Source: Robbsia sp. KACC 23696
Lineage (GTDB): Bacteria; Pseudomonadota; Gammaproteobacteria; Burkholderiales; Burkholderiaceae
Direction: 5' to 3'
NCBI RefSeq assembly: GCF_039852015.1
Contig: NZ_CP156626.1
Span: 1,770,249 to 1,834,248, forward strand
Length of the DNA: 64,000 bases
The first letter of the stretch is position 1. Every line of letters starts with the position of its first letter. Below, piece after piece: positions 11,469-21,268 of this stretch. Made by a program: the position numbers and the translations under genes. Below the pieces are notes generated by a model. The model was given only the letters and a program-made list of their open reading frames with translations, was not told the DNA's origin and searched no databases.

Positions 11469-11496
11469 AAAAAAACCGGCCGAGGCCGGTTTTTTC
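11469..11496. terminator. Bidirectional intrinsic terminator
   Basis: Perfect 6-bp GC stem CCGGCC/GGCCGG with a two-base loop, flanked by A7 on the left and T6 on the right, so it can end transcription from both the MBL gene (plus) and the Ala/Ser lipoprotein gene (minus), which converge here. Confidence 0.9.
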
Positions 11497-11560
11497 TTTG
11501 CGTGCGTCACATGCGAACCGCTCGTGCCATGAACGGTCGGTTCGCGATGTGGCGACCGAC

Positions 11561-11833
11561 TTACTGGCTGGCGCCCGAAGCAGCGACGGCTGCCGAAGCT
11601 GCCGTATCCGAAGCAGCCGATGCGCTCGAAGCCGCATCTGCTGCCGACGCTGCTGCGTCGCTCGCCGTTGCCGATGCGCTCGATGCAGCGGCGGTTGCGC
11701 TCGATGCTGCGACCGAAGCCGAAGCTGCCGCGTCGCTAGCCGCGCTCGCGCTGCTCGTGTCTTCCTTCTTGCCGCAAGCGCCCAGTGCCAATGCCAAAGC
11801 CAGCGAACCAGCAACGATGAGAGTCTTGTTCAT
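11561..11833 (-). CDS. Small Ala/Ser-rich lipoprotein
   Basis: A 90-residue protein: signal peptide with lipobox ALGAC (Cys about 20), then GKKED and a tail composed almost only of Ala, Ser, Asp and Thr in loose repeats of the type SAASDAAAS. The ATG at 11833 is preceded by AGGG at a good distance. Short Ala/Ser lipoproteins of this kind are common in Burkholderiaceae; the tail resembles a disordered or periplasm-spanning linker, or a helical Ala coiled coil as in Lpp-like proteins. No function can be assigned. Confidence 0.75.
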   Translation of the reverse strand: MNKTLIVAGSLALALALGACGKKEDTSSASAASDAAASASVAASSATAAASSASATASDAAASAADAASSASAASDTAASAAVAASGASQ

Positions 11834-12083
11834 GATCACGTCCCTTTTATGGTTAAAGTAAGCTACTGCTAAACGACCGTTCGTGTGTACTACTGCACGC
11901 TGCCGCGCGTTCCGTGAAATCGGAAACGGTCCGGCAAAAGTGCGTAATCCTGTACGACAGCACAGCGCAAAATTATATGCATTTTACGTAGGGCAGTCGA
12001 CACCGAGCGGGTGGCTCGGCGCATCTCTTTCGTTCGACGCCTGTCATATCGTGTCTACGATACGACGGTGACATACCACGCTG

Positions 12084-13658
12084 TCACGACAATCGATCGG
12101 TTAAAACGGCCAACCGAATCCAGCCCGCAAGATACCACTCGTGCCACGCCGATACTATCGGAGAATCGTGAGCGAGTGTTACAAAATCGTCAGCTTGCAA
12201 CGACCGTTGATCGGCGAGTTTCATCAGCAAGTCACGCAGTATTCCGCGCGCTTGTTTGACGGTGGGCGGCACCGCTGAAATCGCCGAACCACGGGCCTTC
12301 GCAACCGTTTTCCGCTGCGTCGAAAGTACCGCTTTCGACGATGCATCAAACACGCGTGCCGTAATCGCTTGTGACGATCCGGTGCGCGTCGATGCTGCCT
12401 TCGACGTTGCTTTCCCGTCCGCCACGCCTGCCATCATCATCGACCAACGGTCCAACGGCAGCGCTTCACCATTCAAATAGACCTGTCGTTCGTCATAAAG
12501 CATGCGCGAGCGACTATCCAGATGCAAACCCTGTGCCAGCATCCGTTTCAAGAAACTGTCTCGGGAAAAACGGCGTCCCGGCGGATCGAAGTACACGTTC
12601 ATCTTCGGTTCCGTGAGATAGGTCCCCAAGAAGGCGCTGACACTCGCCTGATCCCACGTTACACGGGACAGCAGCGACTGCGTATGCGCGACCAATTGCG
12701 CCGGTAGCGCCGCCGGGCGCGAGACGGCGGGCTGCTCGGGATCGCGATAAAGCCGATTGCGCGGACGGACCGCTTTCGATCGAGCGCTTCGTTTCACGGT
12801 CTCTGCCTGCGCGTCGGCCAGCGTGTCGGCTGCATCGTCGCTGGCGCGGGCATCGGCAATTTGTTCCGCCAGGGTGTGAAAAAATTGCACGGTCAGTTCG
12901 GTTTCATCCGCTGCGCGAAATCCGATCGAACAGGTAATGCATTCACCGATGGCAATGCCGTCATGCGCGATGTGTGGCGGCAGATACAGCATATCGCCCG
13001 GGCTCAGCACCCATTCCTGCTCGGGAACGAAGTGCTGCAGAATTTTCATAGGCTGGGCCGGATCGAGGCGCAGATCCGTCTGTTCGCTGATGCGCCAGCG
13101 ACGTTGTCCCTCGGCCTGCAGCAGGAAGACGTCATAGGAGTCGAAATGCGGGCCGACGCCACCGCCATCTACCGCATAGCTGACCATCAGATCGTCGAGG
13201 CGGGCATCCGGGATGAAGCGGAAACGGCGTAGCAGCGCAGCGGCATCGTCGTCGTATAGATCGACGCCTTGCACGAGCAGGGACCAGTCCTTATGGCCGA
13301 GCGTCCCTTGGTCCGCTTGCTTGCCGCCGCGGGCCCGACCGCGCGATGGCGAGGCCTGCGCCCGTGGGGCGTCCTCGTCGTGCCAGTCGTCATCGTGCGA
13401 CGCGGGCGTGGACTCGCGTGGATCGTTATAGAAAGGGCCCGAGGTCAGATGCCAACGCCCGCGTCTGCGTTCCACCAGTCGGGATTCGATGTCATCGTCC
13501 TGCGCGAGCAGAAACAGATCGTCGGCGCAGAAGCGACCGGCAATTTCCGGCACTGCCTGGCGAATCAGCAGCGGCTTGCGCTGCCAGTATTCGCGCATGA
13601 AGGTCGCGGGGCTGATCCCCCCGAGCAGAGTAAGGGGACGGCGAAGGGACGGGCTCAT
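12084..13658 (-). CDS. JmjC/cupin ribosomal oxygenase, RoxA (YcfD)-like
   Basis: RoxA-type enzymes are Fe(II)/2-oxoglutarate oxygenases that hydroxylate an arginine of ribosomal protein L16. The 524-residue product shows the family start (FMREYWQRKPLLIRQ), the Fe motif HFDSYDVFLLQ (His171, Asp173) with GQRRW, and the distal histidine in YLPPHIAHDG (His232). It ends with the family's C-terminal helical/winged region. It is longer than YcfD (about 373 residues): an acidic/basic low-complexity insert lies near residues 84-120, and further Ala/Ser-rich inserts lie near 275-300 and 415-470. The start at 13658 was chosen by homology; there is no good ribosome-binding site. Confidence 0.85.
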   Translation of the reverse strand: MSPSLRRPLTLLGGISPATFMREYWQRKPLLIRQAVPEIAGRFCADDLFLLAQDDDIESRLVERRRGRWHLTSGPFYNDPRESTPASHDDDWHDEDAPRAQASPSRGRARGGKQADQGTLGHKDWSLLVQGVDLYDDDAAALLRRFRFIPDARLDDLMVSYAVDGGGVGPHFDSYDVFLLQAEGQRRWRISEQTDLRLDPAQPMKILQHFVPEQEWVLSPGDMLYLPPHIAHDGIAIGECITCSIGFRAADETELTVQFFHTLAEQIADARASDDAADTLADAQAETVKRSARSKAVRPRNRLYRDPEQPAVSRPAALPAQLVAHTQSLLSRVTWDQASVSAFLGTYLTEPKMNVYFDPPGRRFSRDSFLKRMLAQGLHLDSRSRMLYDERQVYLNGEALPLDRWSMMMAGVADGKATSKAASTRTGSSQAITARVFDASSKAVLSTQRKTVAKARGSAISAVPPTVKQARGILRDLLMKLADQRSLQADDFVTLAHDSPIVSAWHEWYLAGWIRLAVLTDRLS

Positions 13659-13928
13659 GATTGGAGGGGGCGAGTCGCAGGGTGGAACATCGATGCCGGA
13701 GCGGCCAGGTCGCCTAGCGTATGGGCATATGTCGCATTCGGCATGGCACTTTCGTCGCATACCACGCGGCCGTTCGCCGCGTGCTGGTTTGCCACCGATT
13801 CGACGGACCCTCGTGCCGAGAAGACGACGTCGCACGCACGCAAGCAGGGTTTTGTCGCGGTGCGCGGCATGCGGGCACGAGAAAGCCGGTCGGGCATCGT
13901 ATAATGGGAGTGAAAATCGGAGAACCGA

Positions 13929-14477
13929 ATGAAAATCGCGAAGAACACCGTCGTCGCGCTGAAGTACACACTGTCTGACGCGCAAGGCAATTTGATCGAA
14001 GAGAGCGACGAGCCCCTCGTGTACCTGCACGGCGGCTATGATGGCACGTTCCCGAAGATCGAGGAAGCGCTGGACGGGCAAGAGAATGGTTTCGAGGCAC
14101 AGATCCAGCTCGAGCCCAGCGACGCGTTCGGCGATTACGACCCGGAATTGGTCAAGGTGGAATCGCGCGAGCGCTTCCCCGAGCCACTCGAGGTCGGCAT
14201 GCAATTCGAGGGTGCGCCCGACGAATCGGATGAAGCCGCCGAGACCTTGATTTATACGGTCACGGACCTCGCCGAAGACAAGGTCGTCCTCGACGGCAAC
14301 CACCCGCTGGCAGGCATGGCCTTGCGTTTCGCCCTGACCGTCACCGAAGTGCGTGAAGCGACGGACGATGAAATCGAGCATGAGCATGCGCATGGCATCG
14401 ATGGCCTCGAGGTCGTGGATGAGGATGAGGACGACGAGGACGAAAGCGCGCCGCCGCCGAAGCCGACACTGCACTGA
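13929..14477 (+). CDS. SlyD-like FKBP-type peptidyl-prolyl isomerase
   Basis: A 182-residue cytoplasmic FKBP of the SlyD class, combining prolyl isomerase and chaperone (IF domain) functions. N-terminal FKBP strands are seen in VVALKYTLSDAQGNLIEES and PLVYLHGG; the insert-in-flap domain follows (DAFGDYDPELV to GNHPLAGM). The tail is Asp/Glu-rich, not His/Cys-rich, so nickel storage as in E. coli SlyD is not indicated. A GGAGAACCGA ribosome-binding site precedes the ATG. Divergent from the oxygenase gene. Confidence 0.92.
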   Translation: MKIAKNTVVALKYTLSDAQGNLIEESDEPLVYLHGGYDGTFPKIEEALDGQENGFEAQIQLEPSDAFGDYDPELVKVESRERFPEPLEVGMQFEGAPDESDEAAETLIYTVTDLAEDKVVLDGNHPLAGMALRFALTVTEVREATDDEIEHEHAHGIDGLEVVDEDEDDEDESAPPPKPTLH

Positions 14478-14485
14478 GGTAAGGG

Positions 14486-14514
14486 CCGGCCGCGCCGTCT
14501 AGGGGCGCGGCCGG
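14486..14514. terminator. GC-rich hairpin between convergent genes
   Basis: Perfect 11-bp inverted repeat CCGGCCGCGCC / GGCGCGGCCGG with a 7-base loop, eight bases after the slyD-like stop and before the convergent gene end at 14550. The T-run is weak, so it is a probable rather than certain terminator. Confidence 0.6.
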
Positions 14515-14549
14515 GCAGTTCTTGCAGTGGGGGGCGGCTTCGGCGTTGC

Positions 14550-16376
14550 CTAGGGTGACCTTGGTAGTGGCAGCATGATCGGTCGGGTAATCCCATTCAG
14601 CGCCGACGTGCCGCTGTTGTCGTCGACGCCGTTTTCCACCGGATCCGCGGGTTCCGGCAGATCCCCGGGCAGCGATGCCGCGTTCGGGGGCATCGCGAGC
14701 GCATTGGCCGGTTTCCAGGCAGGCAACGCACCCGATGCCGCAGCGGCAGGATGAAGCACGTCGTGTTCCGACGTGCTTTTTGCATTGGGCGCGCTGAAAC
14801 GGTTCCCGCCATCATCGCTACCCTCGAATGGCGCGGTGCGCCCCGTGGCGCCCGCGGCATGCGTCGCCATGGCGGTCTCGTCATCCTGACGCTGAAAGCG
14901 ATAGGCATTGCCGGGCCAGGGGGGCAGTCCCTGATCGTTTCCATTCGCCGATGATGCGGCGGCGGTGCCCGAGCCCGATGCCTGCACCGCGGGTGACGAT
15001 GCGACGACCGGCATCGCCGTGGGGCGGCCGCCGCCGGATCCGCTTGCGCTTCCCATCGCGCTATCGTTTATGCCTTCGATACCGTCGATCCTTTCGAGCC
15101 GGATGCCGAAGCCCGTTGCGCGCGGGACGACCGCGCGCGTTTTGTTGGCGCCATGGCTCCGGGCCGTGCCCGAGGAATGGTTGCGCGTGCTCGCTGCCAA
15201 CGGCGCAACGGGTCGCACGTCGCGCGCGTTCGGCAAGGTGATACGCAACCATTGTTGCGATCTGGGCGGATTGTCCACCATCACTTGGCGTACATCGTGA
15301 AGCGGCACGCCATCAGGCGCACGCGTCAGTGTTTCGACGGCGACGGCGGGCGGCGCCGCGGCATCGCGCTTTTTTCCATGCCGCGCATCGCGACCGTGGA
15401 TGATCAACACCGGACCATTGAAACGCGCCAACGCCTGAAGCAGGTCGCGGCGAAGCGACGCGTAACCGTCGCGCTCGCGCGGTCGACGGAACCACCAGTC
15501 GAACGAAGCCGCCCAATGCGAACGTCCAGGCCGCGATGATGCCGCTTGTGCCGCCGATGACGCAAACCCTGGATCGCCCTCGAAGAGGAACACCAGGCCG
15601 CGTGCATGTCGACGCAGCGCATCCGTCACCGCATGATCGATCCAGTTGCGATTGGCCACTTCGCGATCTTCGTATTCGCCATTGCGTCCGCCCCCATCGA
15701 CGAAATGATTATTGCCGCCTGGAACGTTCAATGTGACGAATACGACACCGTCCTCGATCCATCGCATATTTTCTCGATAGGGCGTGAAAGCGGGCAGCTC
15801 GGATTGCCGGATCACGTGCATCGGCGGCGCGCCCAGCGAGACGTTTCCCGAGAGGAACAGATCGCGCACCGTGTCGAGTCGCTCGATCGGATCGAACGAA
15901 CCGGCACCGGGACGGGCACAGTCGACCCAGTCGCGTACGCCCGGCACGAAAACCACCGGCGCCGGCGTCGCATCGAGCATCGCGCGTCGTCGCGCAAACA
16001 AGGCGTTGCCGCAGGACTCGTCGGCACCGCGCACATTGCCGAGATCGACGATGAAGTGGACCTGTCCCTTCTGCGCGATCGATTGCAGTATCCCCTGCGT
16101 GTCGCGCTCATTCGTCATCGACGACGGCATATTCGACAGGACTGCGAACGATGTGTCGCCGGGCGCCGGTCGCTCGGAAGTCGTCGAGGTCCGGGGCGTG
16201 GCGGTGTCGGCGGCGATAGTCGTGGCACCAGTACCGGCTGCCAGCGCTGGCATCGTCAACGACAATGTCAACATCAACGCCAGCGTAGCGCCAAGCGACG
16301 AAAGGGCATTCAGCCGTGCGGCGGAGGACTCGACGGATCCGGGCCAAGCCATTGCGCGCACGAGCGGGGATGTCAC
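14550..16376 (-). CDS. Exported metallophosphoesterase-like protein with degenerate active site
   Basis: A 608-residue protein with an N-terminal signal peptide (hydrophobic core [17 protein letters not shown]). Residues about 75-290 follow the layout of a calcineurin-like phosphoesterase group seen in Burkholderiales, with [13 protein letters not shown], a DWVDC segment, [31 protein letters not shown] and GGNNHF. Positions where the family normally has metal-binding Asp/Asn/His read LSN, LGN, GVRDW and HGRDARHG, so catalysis looks lost. The C-terminal half is Ser/Ala/Gly-rich low complexity. Its ATG overlaps the mutS stop by four bases (ATGA), so it is translated from the mutS message. Function unknown. 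Confidence 0.7.
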   Translation of the reverse strand: MTSPLVRAMAWPGSVESSAARLNALSSLGATLALMLTLSLTMPALAAGTGATTIAADTATPRTSTTSERPAPGDTSFAVLSNMPSSMTNERDTQGILQSIAQKGQVHFIVDLGNVRGADESCGNALFARRRAMLDATPAPVVFVPGVRDWVDCARPGAGSFDPIERLDTVRDLFLSGNVSLGAPPMHVIRQSELPAFTPYRENMRWIEDGVVFVTLNVPGGNNHFVDGGGRNGEYEDREVANRNWIDHAVTDALRRHARGLVFLFEGDPGFASSAAQAASSRPGRSHWAASFDWWFRRPRERDGYASLRRDLLQALARFNGPVLIIHGRDARHGKKRDAAAPPAVAVETLTRAPDGVPLHDVRQVMVDNPPRSQQWLRITLPNARDVRPVAPLAASTRNHSSGTARSHGANKTRAVVPRATGFGIRLERIDGIEGINDSAMGSASGSGGGRPTAMPVVASSPAVQASGSGTAAASSANGNDQGLPPWPGNAYRFQRQDDETAMATHAAGATGRTAPFEGSDDGGNRFSAPNAKSTSEHDVLHPAAAASGALPAWKPANALAMPPNAASLPGDLPEPADPVENGVDDNSGTSALNGITRPIMLPLPRSP

Positions 16377-19300
16377 GGTGCGACGGGACTGTCGTCGCGA
16401 GTGGCAGACGTCCCGTCATACAAGGCGCGCAGCTCGTACAGCAGATCGAGGGCTTCCTTCGGGCGCAGGTCGTCCGGATGGACGGCGGCAAGACGGGCCA
16501 ACAGCGCCGCGTGCGGCTGCGGCGTGTCGTCCTTCGGACGGCCACCATCGGCACCATCGGTGGCGTAACGGGTGCGGTCCTCGGCGGTTTCCCATTCGAC
16601 GCGATCCCATTCGGTCTCGTATGCATCGTGCGTTTCACGCGGCGCGAACAGATCGAGTTGCGGCAGGACTTGCCGCGTGTGCCCGGCCGATTGTCGTTCG
16701 AGTTCGGTCAAGCGCTTGCGGGCCGAGCGGATCACGGCGGGCGGTACGCCGGCCAATTGCGCGACTTGCAAGCCATAGCTTTGACTTGCCGGTCCTTCCG
16801 AGACCGTGTGCAGGAAAACGATGCCCTTGTCGTGCTCGACGGCGCTCAGATGCACGTTCGCGGCCTGTGCGAACTGCTCCGGCAACTGCGTCAATTCGAA
16901 GTAATGCGTGGCGAACAAGGTGAAGCAGCGATTGTGCGACAGCAGATGGCGGGCAATCGACCATGCCAGCGCGAGACCGTCGAACGTCGACGTGCCACGG
17001 CCGATTTCGTCCATCAGCACCAGGCTGTGATCGCCGGCGTTGTTCAAGATCGCGGCCGCTTCGGTCATCTCGACCATGAAGGTCGAACGGCCGCCGGCAA
17101 GATCGTCGGATGCACCGATGCGGGTAAAGATGCGATCGACGGGACCGATCATCGCCCGGTCCGCCGGAACGAAACTGCCGACATAGGCCAGCAGGACAAT
17201 CAAGGCCGTCTGGCGCATGAATGTCGACTTACCGCCCATGTTCGGCCCGGTCACCAGCAACATCCGGCGTTGATCGGACAGCTGGCAGTCGTTCGCGATG
17301 AACTGCTCGATCTGCGCTTCGACCACCGGATGACGGCCCGCGTCGATCTGGAAGCCGGGCGTCTGTACGAGCGACGGCGGCTGCCAGCCCAAGGTCCGCG
17401 CCCGTTCCGCGAAAGTGGCCAGCACATCGAGGTGCGCCAGCGCGTCGGCAACGCGTTGGCAGGCGGGAATGTGCGACAGCATCGCGGCGAGCAAGGCCTC
17501 GTACAGCAGCTTCTCGCGCGAGAGCGCGCGTTCCTGCGCCGAAAGGGCCTTGTCTTCGAATGCCTTCAGTTCCGGCGTGATGTAGCGCTCGGCGTTCTTC
17601 ATCGTCTGGCGTCGACGATAATCGTCGGGCACCTTGTCCGTCTGACCGCGGGTCACCTCGATATAGAAGCCATGAACGCGGTTGTATTCGACGCGCAGAT
17701 TGGCGATGCCGGTGCGGGTCCGCTCGCGGGCTTCCAAGTCGATCAGAAATTGCGAGCAGTTTTCCGAGATATCGCGAAGCTCATCCAGCTGCGCGTCATA
17801 GCCGCGCGCGATGACGCCGCCATCGCGGACCATCGCAGCCGGTTCGTCGGCCACGGCGTCGCGCAGCAGGGCGATCGTTTCCAGCGGCGGTGCCAGCGCG
17901 CGCAGCAGCGCGGCCAGCAGCGGCAGGCCTGATACATCCGCGTGGGTCGGCTCCGCGTTGGCGTCGATCGCGGCCTCGGCGGACGTATCCACATCGATGT
18001 CGGTGGCCGCGCTCAGGGTGACGTGCGGTTCGGACGGTGCGGCATCGCCGGCGGTTTGCGTCGGCGGGGCACGTCGCGGCCAGTGCTCCGGCGCGACAAA
18101 GCTGCGTAGCAGATCTTGCAGGACGGGCAGCGCTGCCAGTGTATCGCGCAGGCTGGAGAGGTCGCGCGGCCGTGCGCTTTGCAGCGCGATACGGGCCGTG
18201 ATGCGCTCGACATCGGCGATGCGCGCCAAGGTTTGACGGATCGTGGCGAATGCCGCTTGTTCGCCGATATGCGGATCTGGAATCGCGCCGATACGTTGCG
18301 GATCGAGCAGCGCACCGACGGCGTCGTGCCGGAATTGGGCAATGCGCTGATCGCGCGGGGCATGATGCAACCAGTGCCGCAGCAGTCGGCTTCCCATCGA
18401 CGATCCGCAGGTATCCAGCAGCGACATCAAGGTCGGTGCATCGGTACCGCGCAGGGTTTCGGTCAATTCGAGATTGCGACGCGTCGCGGGATCGAGGCCG
18501 ATAAACTCGGCGTCGTGCTCGACCTTCAGCGTTTGGATATGCGTCAGGTCGCGCCCTTGGGTCGCGTTCGCATAAATCAGCAGCGCACCGGCGGCGCCAG
18601 CCGCGGCGTGCATTTTCTCGGCGTTGAAGGCATCCAGCGAGACGACGCCTAACTGCTGGCACAAACGCTCCTGACCATTGCGCGGCTCAAAATGCCACGC
18701 CGGCACGCGCGTCACCTTACCCGCCGCACCGTTTGCGCCACCGCTGCCGTTCGTCGCGCCGGCACTCGAAAGCGTTGCCGCCCATTCCGGCGGCAGGTCG
18801 GCATCCGCGACGAGTGTTTCCGCCGGCCGCACGCGTTCGAGTAGCGCGCCTAGGGCAGCGGGGGGAACCTCGCTCAGGCGCAAGGCGCCGCTGGCGAGGT
18901 TCAGCCATGCAATGCCGACGACGGCCGGCTGGCCGCGCTTCGCCGCGATAAACGATAAGGCCATCAAATAGGCGTCACGCTTATCGGCGAGCAGCGCCGC
19001 ATCGGTCAGTGTTCCCGGGGTGACGACGCGCACGACCTTGCGTTCGACCGGTCCCTTCGATGTCGCCGGGTCACCGATCTGTTCGCAGATCGCGACCGAT
19101 TCCCCGAGCTTGACGAGCTTGGCCAAGTATTGTTCGACGGCGTGATGCGGCACGCCCGCCATCTTGATGGGCTCGCCGTTCGAATTGCCACGCTGCGTCA
19201 GCGTCAAGTCGAGAAGGCGCGCGGCCTTGACCGCGTCCTCATAGAACAGCTCGTAGAAGTCGCCCATCCGGTAGAAGAGCAAGGTCTCCGGATGTCCCTG

Positions 19301-19387
19301 TTTCAGCGTCCAATATTGACGCATCATCGGCGTGTGGCCCGCCAGGTTGTCCGGGGAAGCGCCTTGATCTGTCACGTTTTTTGCCAT
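16373..19387 (-). CDS. mutS: DNA mismatch repair protein MutS
   Basis: MutS recognises mismatches and recruits MutL. The 1004-residue product has the mismatch-reading motif in [10 protein letters not shown] near the N-terminus, connector and lever domains, the Walker [11 protein letters not shown], the signature and Walker B in [11 protein letters not shown], and the HxH switch region FATHYFEL. It is longer than usual MutS (about 850-890) because of an acidic Ala/Thr/Asp-rich insert of roughly 50 residues in the lever region (about 18.06-17.93 kb) and short linkers in the C-terminal part. The ATG at 19387 has AAGG before it; in-frame ATGs at 19408 and 19453 are possible. Confidence 0.95.
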   Translation of the reverse strand: MAKNVTDQGASPDNLAGHTPMMRQYWTLKQGHPETLLFYRMGDFYELFYEDAVKAARLLDLTLTQRGNSNGEPIKMAGVPHHAVEQYLAKLVKLGESVAICEQIGDPATSKGPVERKVVRVVTPGTLTDAALLADKRDAYLMALSFIAAKRGQPAVVGIAWLNLASGALRLSEVPPAALGALLERVRPAETLVADADLPPEWAATLSSAGATNGSGGANGAAGKVTRVPAWHFEPRNGQERLCQQLGVVSLDAFNAEKMHAAAGAAGALLIYANATQGRDLTHIQTLKVEHDAEFIGLDPATRRNLELTETLRGTDAPTLMSLLDTCGSSMGSRLLRHWLHHAPRDQRIAQFRHDAVGALLDPQRIGAIPDPHIGEQAAFATIRQTLARIADVERITARIALQSARPRDLSSLRDTLAALPVLQDLLRSFVAPEHWPRRAPPTQTAGDAAPSEPHVTLSAATDIDVDTSAEAAIDANAEPTHADVSGLPLLAALLRALAPPLETIALLRDAVADEPAAMVRDGGVIARGYDAQLDELRDISENCSQFLIDLEARERTRTGIANLRVEYNRVHGFYIEVTRGQTDKVPDDYRRRQTMKNAERYITPELKAFEDKALSAQERALSREKLLYEALLAAMLSHIPACQRVADALAHLDVLATFAERARTLGWQPPSLVQTPGFQIDAGRHPVVEAQIEQFIANDCQLSDQRRMLLVTGPNMGGKSTFMRQTALIVLLAYVGSFVPADRAMIGPVDRIFTRIGASDDLAGGRSTFMVEMTEAAAILNNAGDHSLVLMDEIGRGTSTFDGLALAWSIARHLLSHNRCFTLFATHYFELTQLPEQFAQAANVHLSAVEHDKGIVFLHTVSEGPASQSYGLQVAQLAGVPPAVIRSARKRLTELERQSAGHTRQVLPQLDLFAPRETHDAYETEWDRVEWETAEDRTRYATDGADGGRPKDDTPQPHAALLARLAAVHPDDLRPKEALDLLYELRALYDGTSATRDDSPVAP

Positions 19388-19533
19388 GAAGCCTTTCACA
19401 TCGGTCATCTGCGTCCGGGCGGCTTGCGTGCCGCACGCGACGAATTCCGACATGGTACATCAGGCGCAGCGGGTAACGGCAGTGTTGCGGGAGGATTGGC
19501 CGGATGACCAGGGTGCGCAGGCGCCGACACCGC

Positions 19534-20157
19534 TTATCGAGAGTCGCCGCGCGGCGACGCGTCCCACAGCGCCATCATTTGCGTGATCGATGCATCCAGG
19601 ACCTCATGCGCCACGCCATCGCGCGCCATCGGCGACAGCCCAAGCAGGAAACCGTCAAACGCAGCGGTCAGGGCCGCGGCGTTCATGCTTGCGGGCAAGC
19701 TGCCGTTATCGATCGCCGCTTGGATCCGCGCCGCTAGCCCGGCGCGGGTGCGTTGACGCGACAAAGTCAATGCCGACGTGACGCCGGCGTTTTCGCATGA
19801 CGTGGCGCTCATCGTGCCCAGCGCCACCATGCAGCCCTTCGGATGCCCACGCTCGCATTGCATCTTGGCCGAGCGACGCAGTGCGGTTTCCACCGCGGCG
19901 CGCGGTGTCAATGACGCGTCCCACAGGCAGGCCGTGACCTGTCCATGGGTGGCGAGGTAATGCTGTACCGCCTCTTCGAACAGTGTTTGCTTCGAGCCGA
20001 AGGCAGCGTAGAAGCTGGGAGCGGAAATGCCGTCGCCGATCGCCGCCTTCAGCTGCGTGAGGGACGTCGATTCATAGCCATGCTCCCAGAAAAGATGCAT
20101 GGCCTGGGTCAACGCGGCGTCGCGATCGAACGTGCGTGGGCGACCGGTGCGCGCCAT
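19534..20157 (-). CDS. TetR/AcrR family transcriptional regulator
   Basis: A 207-residue repressor-type protein with an N-terminal TetR helix-turn-helix (FDRDAALTQAMHLFWEHGYE, then TSLTQLKAAIG and SFYAAFGSKQTLFEEAV), and a divergent helical ligand-binding domain. It lies 127 bases downstream of bestrophin on the same strand. The upstream gap has the palindrome TAGCGCTA and the AT-rich stretch TTTAGTACTATA, which could be operator or promoter. The ligand is unknown. Confidence 0.88.
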   Translation of the reverse strand: MARTGRPRTFDRDAALTQAMHLFWEHGYESTSLTQLKAAIGDGISAPSFYAAFGSKQTLFEEAVQHYLATHGQVTACLWDASLTPRAAVETALRRSAKMQCERGHPKGCMVALGTMSATSCENAGVTSALTLSRQRTRAGLAARIQAAIDNGSLPASMNAAALTAAFDGFLLGLSPMARDGVAHEVLDASITQMMALWDASPRGDSR

Positions 20158-20284
20158 ATTGGTCCTCCAACCGTCAGCAGAATGCGTAATAGCGCTAGTT
20201 TAGTACTATACGATACAGAAGTCATCCCGCGATGCGGTTTGTGGCGGCTGGCGGTTGGGGTCTGCATGCCGACATAGCCAGGTT

Positions 20285-21190
20285 TTACCAGAGCACGCCC
20301 TTGACCGAGCGGGATGGCGACGGCGCCCGATCGCCGATCGACTCCAGCAGATCGATCTGGATCGTGCGGCAGATCGATGCCATCGGCACGTCGTGCACGT
20401 TGTTGCTGAACGGATCCTGCAAGTCGTTGCCCATTTTTTCCATCGTCATCAGCATGAAGCCGACGAGCGTGGAGGCGAGTGGCGTATAGATGCCCAGACT
20501 GTCGACGAGGCCCAAAGGCAGGATCACGCAGAATGCCGAAACGAATAGTCGGGGGTATTGCGCATACTGTTTCGGCAGCGGCGTATTGCAAATGCGTTCG
20601 AGGCCGCCCTGCGCATTGGACAGATCGACCATCGTGGCTTCCAGGCGTACGCGGTCGAAACGGTTCATCCAGCCTGCGCGCCAGGCTTCCGAGACGTCCT
20701 GGCCATGCCGATTCAAAATGGCGTTCGGGACGTTCGTATGGGCGGTCAGATGCCGCTGCTCGTCGAGATCCAGCCCGTCGATATTCGCCAACATGTCGGG
20801 CGACCGTTTCTTCAGCAGATGCAGGCGGAGCGCGCTTGCGTAGGCGATCTGCCGAATCACGAGCGTACGACGCAAGCCCCGGCTCTCCGGCGTGTCGACG
20901 ATCAGCGTCAACGCTTCGCGCGCGAAGCTACGCGATGAATTCACCACGGCGCCCCACAGCGTGCGCGCTTCCCACCAACGCGCGTAGGCGGCGTTATTGC
21001 GCAGGCTGAGAAACAACACCAGCGCGGAGCCGAACAACGTGACCGGCAGCGGCGGCAGGTGCAGGCCGATGATATCGGCGTACAGCGTGTACATGACGAC
21101 GACGAAGACATCCCAGACGAATAGCGACAGCAAATGCCATCCGACATAGTGGAGCAGCGATCGCAGCCGCGAATTTTGCAAAATCACCAT
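20285..21190 (-). CDS. Bestrophin family ion channel
   Basis: A 301-residue inner-membrane protein of the bacterial bestrophin (YneE/RFP-TM) family: pentameric channels, selective for cations in the Klebsiella homologue and for anions in eukaryotes. Visible landmarks are the first helix LLSLFVWDVFVVVMYTLY, the NNAAYARWWEARTLWG segment after helix 2, a long soluble helical part, the pair FVSAFCVILPLGLVDSLG and STLVGFMLMTMEKMG, and the closing DPFSNNVHDVPM. It follows the beta-carbonic anhydrase gene by 78 bases on the same strand, suggesting a shared role in bicarbonate or ion balance. Confidence 0.9.
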   Translation of the reverse strand: MVILQNSRLRSLLHYVGWHLLSLFVWDVFVVVMYTLYADIIGLHLPPLPVTLFGSALVLFLSLRNNAAYARWWEARTLWGAVVNSSRSFAREALTLIVDTPESRGLRRTLVIRQIAYASALRLHLLKKRSPDMLANIDGLDLDEQRHLTAHTNVPNAILNRHGQDVSEAWRAGWMNRFDRVRLEATMVDLSNAQGGLERICNTPLPKQYAQYPRLFVSAFCVILPLGLVDSLGIYTPLASTLVGFMLMTMEKMGNDLQDPFSNNVHDVPMASICRTIQIDLLESIGDRAPSPSRSVKGVLW

Positions 21191-21268
21191 GGTCGAGACT
21201 CCTGCGCGGTAAGCGGTATGCGGTGCCGCGCCGTCCGGCCCCAGCAGGTGGGGCGAGGCGCGGAAAGG

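Noticed and set aside
11561-11833. Possible CRISPR or tandem repeat array
   Set aside because: The periodicity comes from GCN/TCN codons of an Ala/Ser-rich protein; there are no constant repeats with unique spacers.
13659-14474. Upstream extension of the RoxA-like reading frame
   Set aside because: The frame stays open on the minus strand, but this part is antisense to the slyD-like gene and unlike any oxygenase N-terminus.
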